Below, one piece after another: positions 26,021-34,342 of a DNA stretch of 64,000 bases (its first letter is position 1; each line of letters starts with the position of its first letter). Under the pieces are notes generated by a model. That model saw only the letters and a program-made list of their open reading frames with translations. It had not been told where the DNA came from and did no database searches. The position numbers were made by a program, and so were the translations under genes. The stretch is from Gordonia lacunae (GTDB lineage: Bacteria; Actinomycetota; Actinomycetes; Mycobacteriales; Mycobacteriaceae). The stretch spans positions 124,001-188,000 of the forward strand of contig NZ_NGFO01000002.1 in NCBI RefSeq assembly GCF_002149015.1, written 5' to 3'.

Positions 26021-27282
26021 GCGGCGACCTCCGTGTGATGAGCTGATGCCTTGCGGAACACCCAGCGGAGACCGATGAACCGGGTGAGTGTGGCCACCAG
26101 GTTCGCGGTCACCAGGATCATCAGTTCGATGTGTTTGGTCGCGTCGGGCGCCGCGGTGTGGAGCACCAGCAGCGCCCCCGAGGTCACCAGCCAGCCGAAC
26201 AGGAAGACGCCCAGCCCGAAGAGCTGATGGCGCAAGGCGTTGTCGCGTCCGCGGATGCCGAAGCTGAACCGCCGGTTGGCGGCGGTGTTGAGGACGGCGG
26301 TGACCGCCAGAGCGACCACGTTCGAGATCTGGGCGCCGAGGAACGAGTGGAGCGCCAGGAACAGCATCGCGTAGGCCAGCGTCGAGGCCACGCCCACCAC
26401 GCAGAAACGTGCCAACTGGCCGACCATCCCAGTCGGCACCCCGTCGAGCTGCGGTCCAGCGGCTCGGTCCCGGCCGATGGACGCACGCAGCTGCGCGATC
26501 GGCAACCGACCCATCGCCAGCGCGAGACCCACGCGCGCACAGCCTTTCAGGTCGGCGATCGCGGTCGGCACGATGTCGACGGTGCTGTCGGGGTCGTCGA
26601 CCCAGTCCACCGGCACCTCCGCGATACGCAGACCGATCTGTTCGGCGAGGACCAGGAGCTCGGTGTCGAAGAACCAGCCGGTGTCGGCGACGAACGGCAG
26701 CAGTTCGCGCGCGATGTCGGTGCGCATGGCCTTGAACCCGCACTGCGCGTCGGAGAACCTGGCCCCCATCGCGGTCCGCAGCATCAGGTTGTAGGAGCGG
26801 GAGATGAACTCGCGCTTGGGTCCCCGGACGACGCGTGCGGAACGGCTGAGGCGCGTACCGATCGCGATGTCGGAGTGCCGCGAGACCAGCGGGGCGATGA
26901 GTGGCATGAGGGCGTTGAGATCGGTCGAGAGGTCGACGTCGCAGTAGGCGACGATCTCGGCATCGCTGTGTTGCCACACCGCGCTCAGCGCTCGCCCGCG
27001 TCCCTTCTGTTCCAGGTGGACGACCCGCACGCCGTCGAGTTCACCCGCCAGCGCGACCGCGATGGCGAGGGTGTCGTCGGTGCTCGCGTTGTCGGCGACG
27101 GTGATGCGCGAGGCGTAGGGCACGTGCAGGCGCAGGTGGTCGGCGAGGCGACGCACCGACGACGCGATGTCGGCCTGTTCGTTGTAGACGGGGACCACGA
27201 TGTCGAGTACCGGATTCGGCGTGGAACTGTCGGTCAGTGTGTACATCTGCGCCGTCCGGCCCGGCGGTGCTTCTGGGATCAT
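26017..27282 (-). CDS. GT2 polyprenyl-phosphate sugar synthase fused to GtrA domain
   Basis: The 421-residue fusion has a cytoplasmic GT2 domain (about 15-270) with DIVVPVYNEQADI, the metal-binding CDVDLSTDLNALMP and GTRLSRSARVVRGPKREFISR. It is typical of polyprenyl-phosphate sugar synthases. The GtrA domain (about 285-410) has four membrane helices that would help flip the lipid-sugar. The start is the ATG at 27282 with GAGAG upstream; the ATG at 27246 is a shorter option. The downstream GT39 overlaps by 4 bases. A PhoP-box-like repeat lies 45 bases upstream, so the operon may belong to the PhoP regulon. Confidence 0.9.
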   Translation of the reverse strand: MIPEAPPGRTAQMYTLTDSSTPNPVLDIVVPVYNEQADIASSVRRLADHLRLHVPYASRITVADNASTDDTLAIAVALAGELDGVRVVHLEQKGRGRALSAVWQHSDAEIVAYCDVDLSTDLNALMPLIAPLVSRHSDIAIGTRLSRSARVVRGPKREFISRSYNLMLRTAMGARFSDAQCGFKAMRTDIARELLPFVADTGWFFDTELLVLAEQIGLRIAEVPVDWVDDPDSTVDIVPTAIADLKGCARVGLALAMGRLPIAQLRASIGRDRAAGPQLDGVPTGMVGQLARFCVVGVASTLAYAMLFLALHSFLGAQISNVVALAVTAVLNTAANRRFSFGIRGRDNALRHQLFGLGVFLFGWLVTSGALLVLHTAAPDATKHIELMILVTANLVATLTRFIGLRWVFRKASAHHTEVAA

Positions 27283-27327
27283 GCGGACCACTCTCGGTTC
27301 CCAGCCTCGCGTCACTCTGCGTGCGAG

Positions 27328-27349
27328 CTGCCAGGTTCCTGTGAACGCT
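27328..27349 (-). promoter_or_regulatory. PhoP-box-like direct repeat upstream of the GT operon
   Basis: On the minus strand this reads TCACAG then, 11 bases on, TGGCAGC, matching the published mycobacterial PhoP layout TCACAGC-N4-TCACAGC in spacing and most positions. The plus-strand 13-mer TCCTGTGAACGCT is identical to one upstream of phoP, and 18 of 22 positions agree overall. The distance to the start codon is also nearly equal (45 versus 44 bases). Confidence 0.55.
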
Positions 27350-27429
27350 TGCCCGCATGAGCGGGACGATCGGTCGAACGGTGTGGACGGACATGTCGGC
27401 GTGTCCGAGGGCGCCTCTACATTGGGCAC

Positions 27430-29550
27430 ATGGCCGCAACCCTCGCCCCGGACCAGCTGACCGCCGCCAATCGCGTCATCACCAGCCTGGCCGGTGAGGG
27501 CGCGGCCCTGCGTGACGACCAGCTCCGGGCCGTGACCGCGCTGGCCGGCCGCCCCGCCGATCCCGGCGAGCGCGGTGCGCGCGTCCTGGTGGTCCAGGCG
27601 ACGGGATGGGGCAAGTCGGCTGTCTACTGGTCGGCGACAGCGATCATCCGCGCGGGCGGCGGTGGGCCGACCCTCATCGTGTCGCCGCTGCTGTCCCTCA
27701 TGCGTGACCAGGTCTCGGCCGCCGCCCGCGGCGGGTTGTCGGCGGCCACCCTCAACTCGTCGAATGTCGACGAGTGGTCGATGATCGAGGCACAGCTGCG
27801 CGCCGGCGACCTCGACGTCCTGCTCGTGTCGCCGGAGCGGCTCGCCAACCCGGGCTTCGGCCGCCGCGTCCTCGACGCCCTCGCGGGCAACCTGGGTCTT
27901 CTCGTCATCGACGAGGCCCACGCGGTCTCGGACTGGGGTCACGACTTCCGACCAGACTACCGCCGCGTCGCCGACGTGCTGCGCACCGTCAACCCGACGA
28001 CGCCGGTGCTGGCCACCACGGCCACCGCCAATGCGCGTGTCACCTCCGACGTCGCCGCTCAGCTCGATGCCGGCACCGCCGGCGAGCCCACCCTCGTCCT
28101 CCGGGGACCTCTGGCCCGAAAGTCCCTGCATCTCAACGTTCTCGACAGTCTCTCCCCGGTCCAGCGGTACGGATGGGTGGCGCAGTCGCTGCCGGCGCTC
28201 CCGGGATCGGGCATCGTGTACGTGCTGACCGTGGCCGACGCCGACCGCCTGGTCGAGGCCATCCGGGCGGTCCACGGCGACACCGTCGCGGTGGCCGCCT
28301 ACACCGGCCAGCTCGACGCCGACCGCCGCCACGAACTCGAAGACGCGTTGCTGCGCAACGAGGTCAAGGCGCTGGTCGCGACGTCGGCGCTCGGAATGGG
28401 CTATGACAAACCCGATCTCGGCTTCGTGGTGCATGTCGGGTCACCACCGTCGCCGGTCTCCTACTACCAGCAGGTCGGTCGTGCCGGACGCGCTCTCGAC
28501 GATGCCGTCGTGATGCTCCTGGCGTCCCAGACCGACGACCGGATCTGGGACCACTTCGCCACCGCGACGATCCCCGACCCGGACAAGATGCGTGATCTGC
28601 TCGCCGCCCTGGAGTCCGCGGACGAGCCGCAGTCGGTGGTGCAGCTCGAGGCCGCGACCCGGTTCCGGCGTACCCGAATCGAATTGATGCTCAAGCAACT
28701 GGCAGTCGACGGCGTCACCGACCGGACGCCGGACGGGTGGGTCGTCACCGGCAAGCCCTGGACCTACGACGCCGCGCACTACGACGGCATCCTCGCCGTG
28801 CGCCGGCGGGAGGCCGACATCATGCGCGCCTACATCGCGGGGCGCACCTGCCTGATGCGGCTGCTCACCGAATCACTCGACGACCCGCAGGCCGCGGACT
28901 GCGGGCGCTGCTCGGTCTGCCGGGGCGCCCTCAGTGACGGTCTCACCGACACCGTCGACGACGAGACCGTGCGCACCGTGACCTCGACGCTGCGCCGCAA
29001 GGCCCAGACCCTGGACCCCCGCAAGATGTGGCCCGGCGGCGAATTCGGCCGTCGCGGAAGGATTCCCGCGGATCTGCTGGCCGCGCCGGGACGCGTCCTG
29101 GCACACGCCGACGCCCCGGAGTGGGTCGAGGTGCTCGCCGCCGCACGCAACGGGGACGAGCGCGCGGTCGCCGAACTGGGCGACGCCGCGGTCGCGACGC
29201 TGGCCGCATGGGTGCGCGACACCGGCATCCGCGCCGACCTCATCGTCTCACTGCGCCTGACCGGCACCACGCTCGCCGAGACCCTGGCCGACCACCTGCG
29301 GACGGTCGGTAAACGCGAGGGCGGCAGCTTTCCCGTGCGCATGGGCGATCCACCCACCGACGCGACCGGCGCGGTCGAGGCCGCCTACTGGCGCGACCAT
29401 CTCGGCGACCCGCCCGACGTCGCGGGCCGCAACGTCATGCTCGTGGTCGACGCCAACAGTTCGGGCTGGCCGATCACCCTGGCCGCCGCCGCTCTTCGTG
29501 AGGCCGGCGCGACCGCGGTGCTGCCGCTGCTGATCCACCGGACGGTGTGA
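27430..29550 (+). CDS. RecQ-like DNA helicase with C-terminal phosphoribosyltransferase-like domain
   Basis: The 706-residue SF2 helicase has motif I QATGWGKSAVYW (about 57-68), motif Ia SPLLSLMRDQVSAA, motif II IDEAHAVSDWGHDFRPDY, motif III ATTATAN and motif VI QQVGRAGRALDD. A RecQ-type zinc element follows (CLMRLLTESL ... CGRCSVC). The last 80 residues end NVMLVVDANSSGWPITLAAA, which looks like the PRPP loop of phosphoribosyltransferases in degraded form. It would unwind DNA during repair. It is divergent from the GT2 gene and convergent with the HIT gene. Confidence 0.9.
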   Translation: MAATLAPDQLTAANRVITSLAGEGAALRDDQLRAVTALAGRPADPGERGARVLVVQATGWGKSAVYWSATAIIRAGGGGPTLIVSPLLSLMRDQVSAAARGGLSAATLNSSNVDEWSMIEAQLRAGDLDVLLVSPERLANPGFGRRVLDALAGNLGLLVIDEAHAVSDWGHDFRPDYRRVADVLRTVNPTTPVLATTATANARVTSDVAAQLDAGTAGEPTLVLRGPLARKSLHLNVLDSLSPVQRYGWVAQSLPALPGSGIVYVLTVADADRLVEAIRAVHGDTVAVAAYTGQLDADRRHELEDALLRNEVKALVATSALGMGYDKPDLGFVVHVGSPPSPVSYYQQVGRAGRALDDAVVMLLASQTDDRIWDHFATATIPDPDKMRDLLAALESADEPQSVVQLEAATRFRRTRIELMLKQLAVDGVTDRTPDGWVVTGKPWTYDAAHYDGILAVRRREADIMRAYIAGRTCLMRLLTESLDDPQAADCGRCSVCRGALSDGLTDTVDDETVRTVTSTLRRKAQTLDPRKMWPGGEFGRRGRIPADLLAAPGRVLAHADAPEWVEVLAAARNGDERAVAELGDAAVATLAAWVRDTGIRADLIVSLRLTGTTLAETLADHLRTVGKREGGSFPVRMGDPPTDATGAVEAAYWRDHLGDPPDVAGRNVMLVVDANSSGWPITLAAAALREAGATAVLPLLIHRTV

Positions 29551-29568
29551 GCGGGACCGTTCAGAGGG

Positions 29569-29994
29569 TCAGTCGGCGACGTACTCGCCGTACCCGAGCG
29601 ACCGGAGACTCGCGCGGATCTTCTCCGCCGCGGCATCGAGGTCCTCGGGACGCGCGTTCTTGTTCGCGTTGGCGAGGTCGAAGGTCTCGAGCGACAGCGC
29701 CGGGAACACATGGACGTGCACGTGCGGAACTTCGAGGCCGGCGATGAGCAGACCCATCCGAGGTGCGTCGAAGGCGTCCTTCACCGCGCGTCCCACGTTC
29801 TGTGCGACCGCACTGAGATGGGCGAACGCGGCGGTGTCCATCTGCTCCCAGTGATCGACCTCGGCGCGGGGAACCACCAGGACGTGGCCGGGCGTGACGG
29901 GCTCGATGGTGAGGAACGCGACCGCCTCGCCGTCCTTCCAGACGAATCGACCGGGGAGATCGCCGTTGATGATCATGCTGAAGACCGATGCCAT
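29569..29994 (-). CDS. HIT-family nucleotide hydrolase/transferase
   Basis: The 141-residue protein has the histidine triad VPHVHVHVFP near residue 97 and the family start SVFSMIINGDLPGRFVWKD. HIT proteins hydrolyse nucleotide conjugates such as AMP-lysine. The ATG at 29994 is the family-consistent start. From memory, mycobacteria keep a HIT gene (Rv0759c) directly beside phoR; here a methylase-nuclease pair lies between the two. Confidence 0.93.
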   Translation of the reverse strand: MASVFSMIINGDLPGRFVWKDGEAVAFLTIEPVTPGHVLVVPRAEVDHWEQMDTAAFAHLSAVAQNVGRAVKDAFDAPRMGLLIAGLEVPHVHVHVFPALSLETFDLANANKNARPEDLDAAAEKIRASLRSLGYGEYVAD

Positions 29995-30086
29995 GGGCCC
30001 GAGTCTAACGGCGGGTGATGTCCCGGACGTCTCGCAGCCGGACTGTCTGCGGCCGGCTGTCGGGGGTCCATGACATCCTTTTCGGT

Positions 30087-31187
30087 GTGAGTGGGCCAGA
30101 AACTTCCGGGACGGGACGCACCTCCCGAGCCGTCGTCGGATCGAGCGAGGTCCTGGCCCGCGCCCAGCGGTTCCCACGCCTTCGGTACATGGGGTCCAAG
30201 TACCGCCTGCTGCCCCACCTCGAGCGCACCTTCGCCGACATCGGCGGGTCCACCGCGGTCGACGCCTTCTCGGGTTCCGGAGTGGTGTCCTACCTCCTCA
30301 AGGCGCAGGGTTTCGAGGTCGTCAGCAACGACTTCCTCAATTTCCCGCACATCATCACCCGCGCCTCGGTGGCCAATTCGAGTGTCCGGCTCGAGCCCGA
30401 ACTCATCGAGGCCATCTGCGGTCCCCCCGCCGACGACCGCGACTACATCTCGCGGACCTTCGACGGCTTGTACTTCACCACCGAGGACCGCGCCTTCCTG
30501 GACTCGGCGTGGTCGCACGTCGACGCCTTGCGCGGGTATCGGCGCGACCTCGCCATCGCCGCCCTTGTCCTCTCGGCCGCCCGTAAGCAACCGCGCGGCG
30601 TGTTCACCTTCACCGACTCGACGCGCTACGCCGACGGCCGGCGTGACCTGACGATGTCCCTGCGCGACCACTTCCGTCTGCGCGCAGCCGGGGACTACAA
30701 CGCCACGGTGTTCAGCAATGCGCGCAGCAGCCGGAGCGTCCAGGGTGACATCTTCGACCTCGAACTGCCGTGGTCCGCACCACCGGATCTGGTCTACCTC
30801 GACCCCCCGTATGCCCCGCCGACCGACGACAACGACTACATCAAGCGGTATCACTTCCTCGAGGGCTTGTCTGCGTACTGGCGCGGCATGAGTATCATGG
30901 AGAACACGAAGACCAAGAAGCTGCCGAAACGCTTCACCCCCTTCGCCTACAAGCGGACCATCGAGGACGCCCTGCTACGCACCTTCGAGCATTTCGAGGA
31001 CGCCGGCGCCATCGTGCTGTCGTACTCGTCGAATGCGTTGCCGGGCAAGGACCGGATCGTCGACCTGCTCGGGAAGGTCAAGCCGTCGGTGGAGGTCATC
31101 GCGATCGACCACAAATACAGCTTCGGCACCCACGCGGCCGCGACGCGCCGCGACGTCAGCGAGTACCTGTTCATCGGCCGGGACTGA
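30087..31187 (+). CDS. D12-class N6-adenine DNA methyltransferase
   Basis: The 366-residue protein has the D12-class order: RYMGSKYRLLPHL (about 33-45), AdoMet motif I AVDAFSGSGVVSYLL (about 57-71), and catalytic motif IV LVYLDPPYAPP (about 236-246). It methylates adenine N6 in a specific DNA site, probably protecting host DNA. The GTG at 30087 is my start choice, with ATG 30189 inside the conserved motif being too late. A nuclease-like gene follows after 34 bases on the same strand, so the pair looks like a restriction-modification module. A CAGCCGG/CCGGCTG inverted repeat at 30035-30059 lies before it. Confidence 0.88.
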   Translation: MSGPETSGTGRTSRAVVGSSEVLARAQRFPRLRYMGSKYRLLPHLERTFADIGGSTAVDAFSGSGVVSYLLKAQGFEVVSNDFLNFPHIITRASVANSSVRLEPELIEAICGPPADDRDYISRTFDGLYFTTEDRAFLDSAWSHVDALRGYRRDLAIAALVLSAARKQPRGVFTFTDSTRYADGRRDLTMSLRDHFRLRAAGDYNATVFSNARSSRSVQGDIFDLELPWSAPPDLVYLDPPYAPPTDDNDYIKRYHFLEGLSAYWRGMSIMENTKTKKLPKRFTPFAYKRTIEDALLRTFEHFEDAGAIVLSYSSNALPGKDRIVDLLGKVKPSVEVIAIDHKYSFGTHAAATRRDVSEYLFIGRD

Positions 31188-31221
31188 CCGGGACACGACC
31201 CATCGACGACACGACGAACCG

Positions 31222-32061
31222 ATGAGCACCGCCGGCGACTTCGACGACTACCTGGCATCCCTGGGACGGTTGACCGCTCACGTCGACCCGACCGCGTCGA
31301 CGCCGGAGGCCGAGCGGATCACCCAGGCCACCGCGCGTCTCGGCGAACTCCTGGACACCGACGTCGCGGGGCTGGCGGCCTGGGTGCGGGACAACCCCAC
31401 CGACGTGCCCGTCCTCGGGCTCGCGGTCGGGCTGTCCCAGGAGAAGCTGAAGAACGCGCTGCGCGACCGTTTCGACACCAGCGGCTGGCACGCATTGGCG
31501 CGCGCACAACCGGTCGAACTGGTGACCTGGCTCGACACCGAGTTCGACCTGGTCCGCATGCTGCGCAGCCAGCTGTCCCGCACGTTCACGTTCGCCGACA
31601 TCCTCGTGGCCCGCGCCGGCACCCGCGCGACCGCCACACGCGCGGGTGCGTCGGGCCGGCGCATCGAGGACGAGATCGAGGACATCGCCCGCGACATCGG
31701 GCTCGACTACGTCACCCGTTCGCGGTTCGCGGGACGCAATGGGCGGACCGCCCCCGCCGACCTGATCGTGGGCGACCCGTCCTCGGCCGACATCGTGGTG
31801 GCGGCCAAGGGCTTCGACTCGACCGGGTCCAAACTCACCGATGCGGTCCGCGAGATCGAGGAGATGGCCGAGGTGCGGCTGCCGACCCAGCTGGTTCTCG
31901 CGGTCATCGACGGGATCGGGTGGAAGTCACGGCAATCCGACCTGCGCCGCATCCACCAGCTCTGGGCCACGCGTCAGATCGACGGGATGTACACACTCGT
32001 CGGGCTCGATCGATTCCGCGATGACGTCACCGACTTCGCGAAGCTGCGTCGGTTGATCTAG
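31222..32061 (+). CDS. Putative type II restriction endonuclease (PD-(D/E)xK-like)
   Basis: The 279-residue protein has a helical N-terminal half and a C-terminal nuclease-like domain. The acidic helix RRIEDEIEDIARDIGLDYV (about 147-163) is followed by PADLIV (Asp180) and IVVAAKGF (Lys196), then STGSKLTDAVREIEEM. This matches the layout E...D...xxK-G-(F/Y)-x-x-TGSK of DpnII/MboI-like restriction enzymes as I remember them. The usual acidic residue two before the Lys is Ala here. It follows the adenine methylase and ends overlapping the phoR stop within CTAG. Specificity is unknown. Confidence 0.6.
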   Translation: MSTAGDFDDYLASLGRLTAHVDPTASTPEAERITQATARLGELLDTDVAGLAAWVRDNPTDVPVLGLAVGLSQEKLKNALRDRFDTSGWHALARAQPVELVTWLDTEFDLVRMLRSQLSRTFTFADILVARAGTRATATRAGASGRRIEDEIEDIARDIGLDYVTRSRFAGRNGRTAPADLIVGDPSSADIVVAAKGFDSTGSKLTDAVREIEEMAEVRLPTQLVLAVIDGIGWKSRQSDLRRIHQLWATRQIDGMYTLVGLDRFRDDVTDFAKLRRLI

Positions 32062-33542
32062 CCGGCGTCCGCGAGCGGCAATCGCACCCAGAACGTCGCG
32101 CCCGCACCCGGACTCGTGTCGACGCCCACCCGACCGCCGTGCGCGGCCACCAGGGCGGCCACGATCGACAGGCCGAGACCGCTGCCACCCCCGGAACCGC
32201 GGTGCCGCGAGGAGTCACCGCGATAGAAGCGCTCGAAGACGTGCTCGGCATCCTCCGCCGAGATTCCCGGGCCGGTGTCGGCGACGGCCAGCACCGCCTC
32301 GCCGGCGCCCGGACTGCCGGCAAGACCGTCGTCGACCGCCACCCCGACCGTGATCGAGGCGTCCGGCGGCGTGTGGTTCACGGCGTTGCCGATGAGATTG
32401 CGCAACACCTGCACGAGACGCGGCCCGTCTCCCAGGACGACCGGCGGCCGATCGCCCGGGACGACGTCGAGCCGGATCTCGCGGTCGGGCGCGGCGACAC
32501 GCGCGCTCTGCACGGCGTCGGCGGCCAGACCGAGGAGGTCCACGGGCGCGGAATCGACAGGTCGCGCAGCGTCGAGTCGCGCAAGCATCAGCAAATCCTC
32601 GACCAGCAGGTTCATCCGGCCGGCCTCGTCGTCGATGCGTCGCATCGCATCGGTGACATCGGGAACGCCGCCCTGCGAATAGAGTTCGGCGAACCCCTTG
32701 ATGGACGTGAGCGGAGTCCGCAATTCGTGACTGGCGTCGGCGACGAAACGGCGCATCCGCTCCTCGGAGGCTCGGGCCTGCTGTTCCGATGCTGCGGTCG
32801 AGGCGAAGGCGTGCTGGATCTGCCCGAGCATCCGGTTCAGCGAATCCGACAGACTGCCGACCTCGGTGTTGGGCGGCGCCGGCGGCACGCGCCGAGTCAG
32901 ATTCCCCTCCGCGATCTCGTGCGCCGTCTCCTCCACACGGCGGAGCGGGCGCAGACTCGTGCGCACCAGGACATAGCTCAGCACGCCGATGAGCAGGACG
33001 ACCAGCGCGCCGATCGCGAGCTGCAACCAGATCAGCCTGCTCACCGTGTCGTCGATGTCCGACATCGGGGTGGCCACGACGGATCTACCGAAGCTGTTGC
33101 TGCGCTTGATGACCCGCCACTGCGGCCCGTCGCCGTCGACGGACGGGACGGTTACTGGTCCGGCATTGTCGCCGGTCAGCCCGTCGAGGTCGGGAGCGTC
33201 GTCGAACTGGTTGTAGACGTTGTCCGCGGACACCCCTCCGGGCCCGTAGACGACAGACTCGACGTAGTAGGGCGACGGGGGCCTGCGCGGCCCGGGCGGG
33301 CCCGGGCCGTCGCCCAGGAACCCGCGGGGTTCGGCCCACGTGCGTACGGCGTTCTCCAGCCCGTCGTCGGCGCGGGAGATCAGATCCTGGCGCATCGACG
33401 AGGTCACCGCCACACCGGAGGCGAGCAAGCCGATGGCGACGAGCAGCACGGTCAGGGCCACCAGCGAGATCCGTAGTGGCACACCGCGCGAACGCATCCC
33501 GCGCCCGGTGCTCGGCACCGTCGCATCAGTCACGGGGTTCAC
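32058..33542 (-). CDS. phoR: Two-component sensor histidine kinase PhoR
   Basis: The 494-residue sensor has a first membrane helix at about 24-47, an extracytoplasmic Pro-rich sensor domain to about 165, a second helix at about 170-190, then HAMP and HisKA with phospho-acceptor DASHELRTPLTSI. ATPase boxes are NLIGNAVNHTPP, VADTGPGISAED and GLGLSIVAALVAAHGG. Pairing with a PhoP ortholog gives the name. The GTG at 33542 overlaps phoP by 17 bases; the in-frame GTG at 33533 is a shorter start. In mycobacteria PhoPR responds to acid/redox and controls envelope lipids. Its stop codon overlaps that of the nuclease gene. Confidence 0.93.
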   Translation of the reverse strand: MNPVTDATVPSTGRGMRSRGVPLRISLVALTVLLVAIGLLASGVAVTSSMRQDLISRADDGLENAVRTWAEPRGFLGDGPGPPGPRRPPSPYYVESVVYGPGGVSADNVYNQFDDAPDLDGLTGDNAGPVTVPSVDGDGPQWRVIKRSNSFGRSVVATPMSDIDDTVSRLIWLQLAIGALVVLLIGVLSYVLVRTSLRPLRRVEETAHEIAEGNLTRRVPPAPPNTEVGSLSDSLNRMLGQIQHAFASTAASEQQARASEERMRRFVADASHELRTPLTSIKGFAELYSQGGVPDVTDAMRRIDDEAGRMNLLVEDLLMLARLDAARPVDSAPVDLLGLAADAVQSARVAAPDREIRLDVVPGDRPPVVLGDGPRLVQVLRNLIGNAVNHTPPDASITVGVAVDDGLAGSPGAGEAVLAVADTGPGISAEDAEHVFERFYRGDSSRHRGSGGGSGLGLSIVAALVAAHGGRVGVDTSPGAGATFWVRLPLADAG

Positions 33543-34248
33543 GCATCACATAGCCGACCCCGCGGAGGGTGTGGATGAGCCGCTTGTCCCCGGTGTCCAG
33601 CTTGCGCCGCAGATACGACACATAGGATTCGACGACGTTCACCTCCCCGCCGAAGTCGTAGTTCCACACATGGTCGAGGATGCGCGGCTTGGACAGCACC
33701 GTGCCCGCGTTGACCATGAAGTAGCGCAGCAACGTGAACTCCGTCGGCGAGAGCGCGACCAGCTCGCCCGCCTTGAACACCTCGTGGGTCTCGTCGTCGA
33801 GTTCGATGTCGGCGAAGGTGATCTTCGACGACGCGCGCTGCTGATCGTCGAAACCGCTGCGCCGCAGCAACACCTGCAGGCGGGCCACGACCTCTTCGAG
33901 GCTGAACGGTTTGGTCACGTAGTCGTCGCCGCCGATGGTCAGACCGTTGATCTTGTCCTCCACGGTGTCCCGCGCGGACAGGAACAGCGCCGGAGCCTCC
34001 ACGCCGTCGGCGCGCAGCCGACGCAGCAGCCCGAACCCGTCCATTCCCGGCATCATCACGTCGAGGACGAGGACGTCGGGCTTGGCGGCGCGGCAACGGT
34101 CGAGGGCTGCCGGACCGTCGGCCGCGGTCTCGACCTCATACCCCTGGAACTTCAGCGACACCGACAACAACTGACGGATGTTCTCCTCGTCGTCGACCAC
34201 GAGGACCTTCGCGCCGCGCGTGCTGCTCTGTTTCGCCACTTCACTCAC
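33526..34248 (-). CDS. phoP: Response regulator PhoP
   Basis: The 240-residue OmpR-family regulator has a receiver at about 12-125 with VVDDEENIRQLLSVSLKFQG, phospho-Asp in VLVLDVMMPGMDGFG and Lys in DDYVTKPFSLEEVV. The winged-helix DNA-binding domain at about 145-238 includes LSPTEFTLLRYFMVNAGTVL and NVVESYVSYLRRKLDTG. The sequence closely follows M. tuberculosis PhoP as I remember it. The start is the GTG at 34248. It is the first gene of phoP-phoR, and a PhoP-box-like repeat 44 bases upstream suggests autoregulation. Confidence 0.95.
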   Translation of the reverse strand: MSEVAKQSSTRGAKVLVVDDEENIRQLLSVSLKFQGYEVETAADGPAALDRCRAAKPDVLVLDVMMPGMDGFGLLRRLRADGVEAPALFLSARDTVEDKINGLTIGGDDYVTKPFSLEEVVARLQVLLRRSGFDDQQRASSKITFADIELDDETHEVFKAGELVALSPTEFTLLRYFMVNAGTVLSKPRILDHVWNYDFGGEVNVVESYVSYLRRKLDTGDKRLIHTLRGVGYVMREPRD

Positions 34249-34292
34249 ACGACCAGACTCCCAGGACGTCCTGGTTCCTCACTGTAGGCACG

Positions 34293-34314
34293 CTGGGAGA
34301 GTCCTGTGAACGCT
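34293..34314 (-). promoter_or_regulatory. PhoP-box-like direct repeat upstream of phoP
   Basis: The minus strand reads TCACAGG and, 11 bases later, TCCCAGC: 6 of 7 positions of each half agree with the mycobacterial PhoP consensus half site TCACAGC. Distance and phasing suit autoregulation. The same 22-base block, 18/22 identical, lies upstream of the GT2-GT39 operon. Confidence 0.6.
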
Positions 34315-34342
34315 GACCAGCGGGTTCGGTGGAGCCGGGGAG

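Noticed and set aside
23246-26038. 930-residue open frame on the plus strand
   Set aside because: It is antisense to purD and the GT39 gene, has no family motif, and its composition (runs of RGD/DGD) is typical of a shadow frame.
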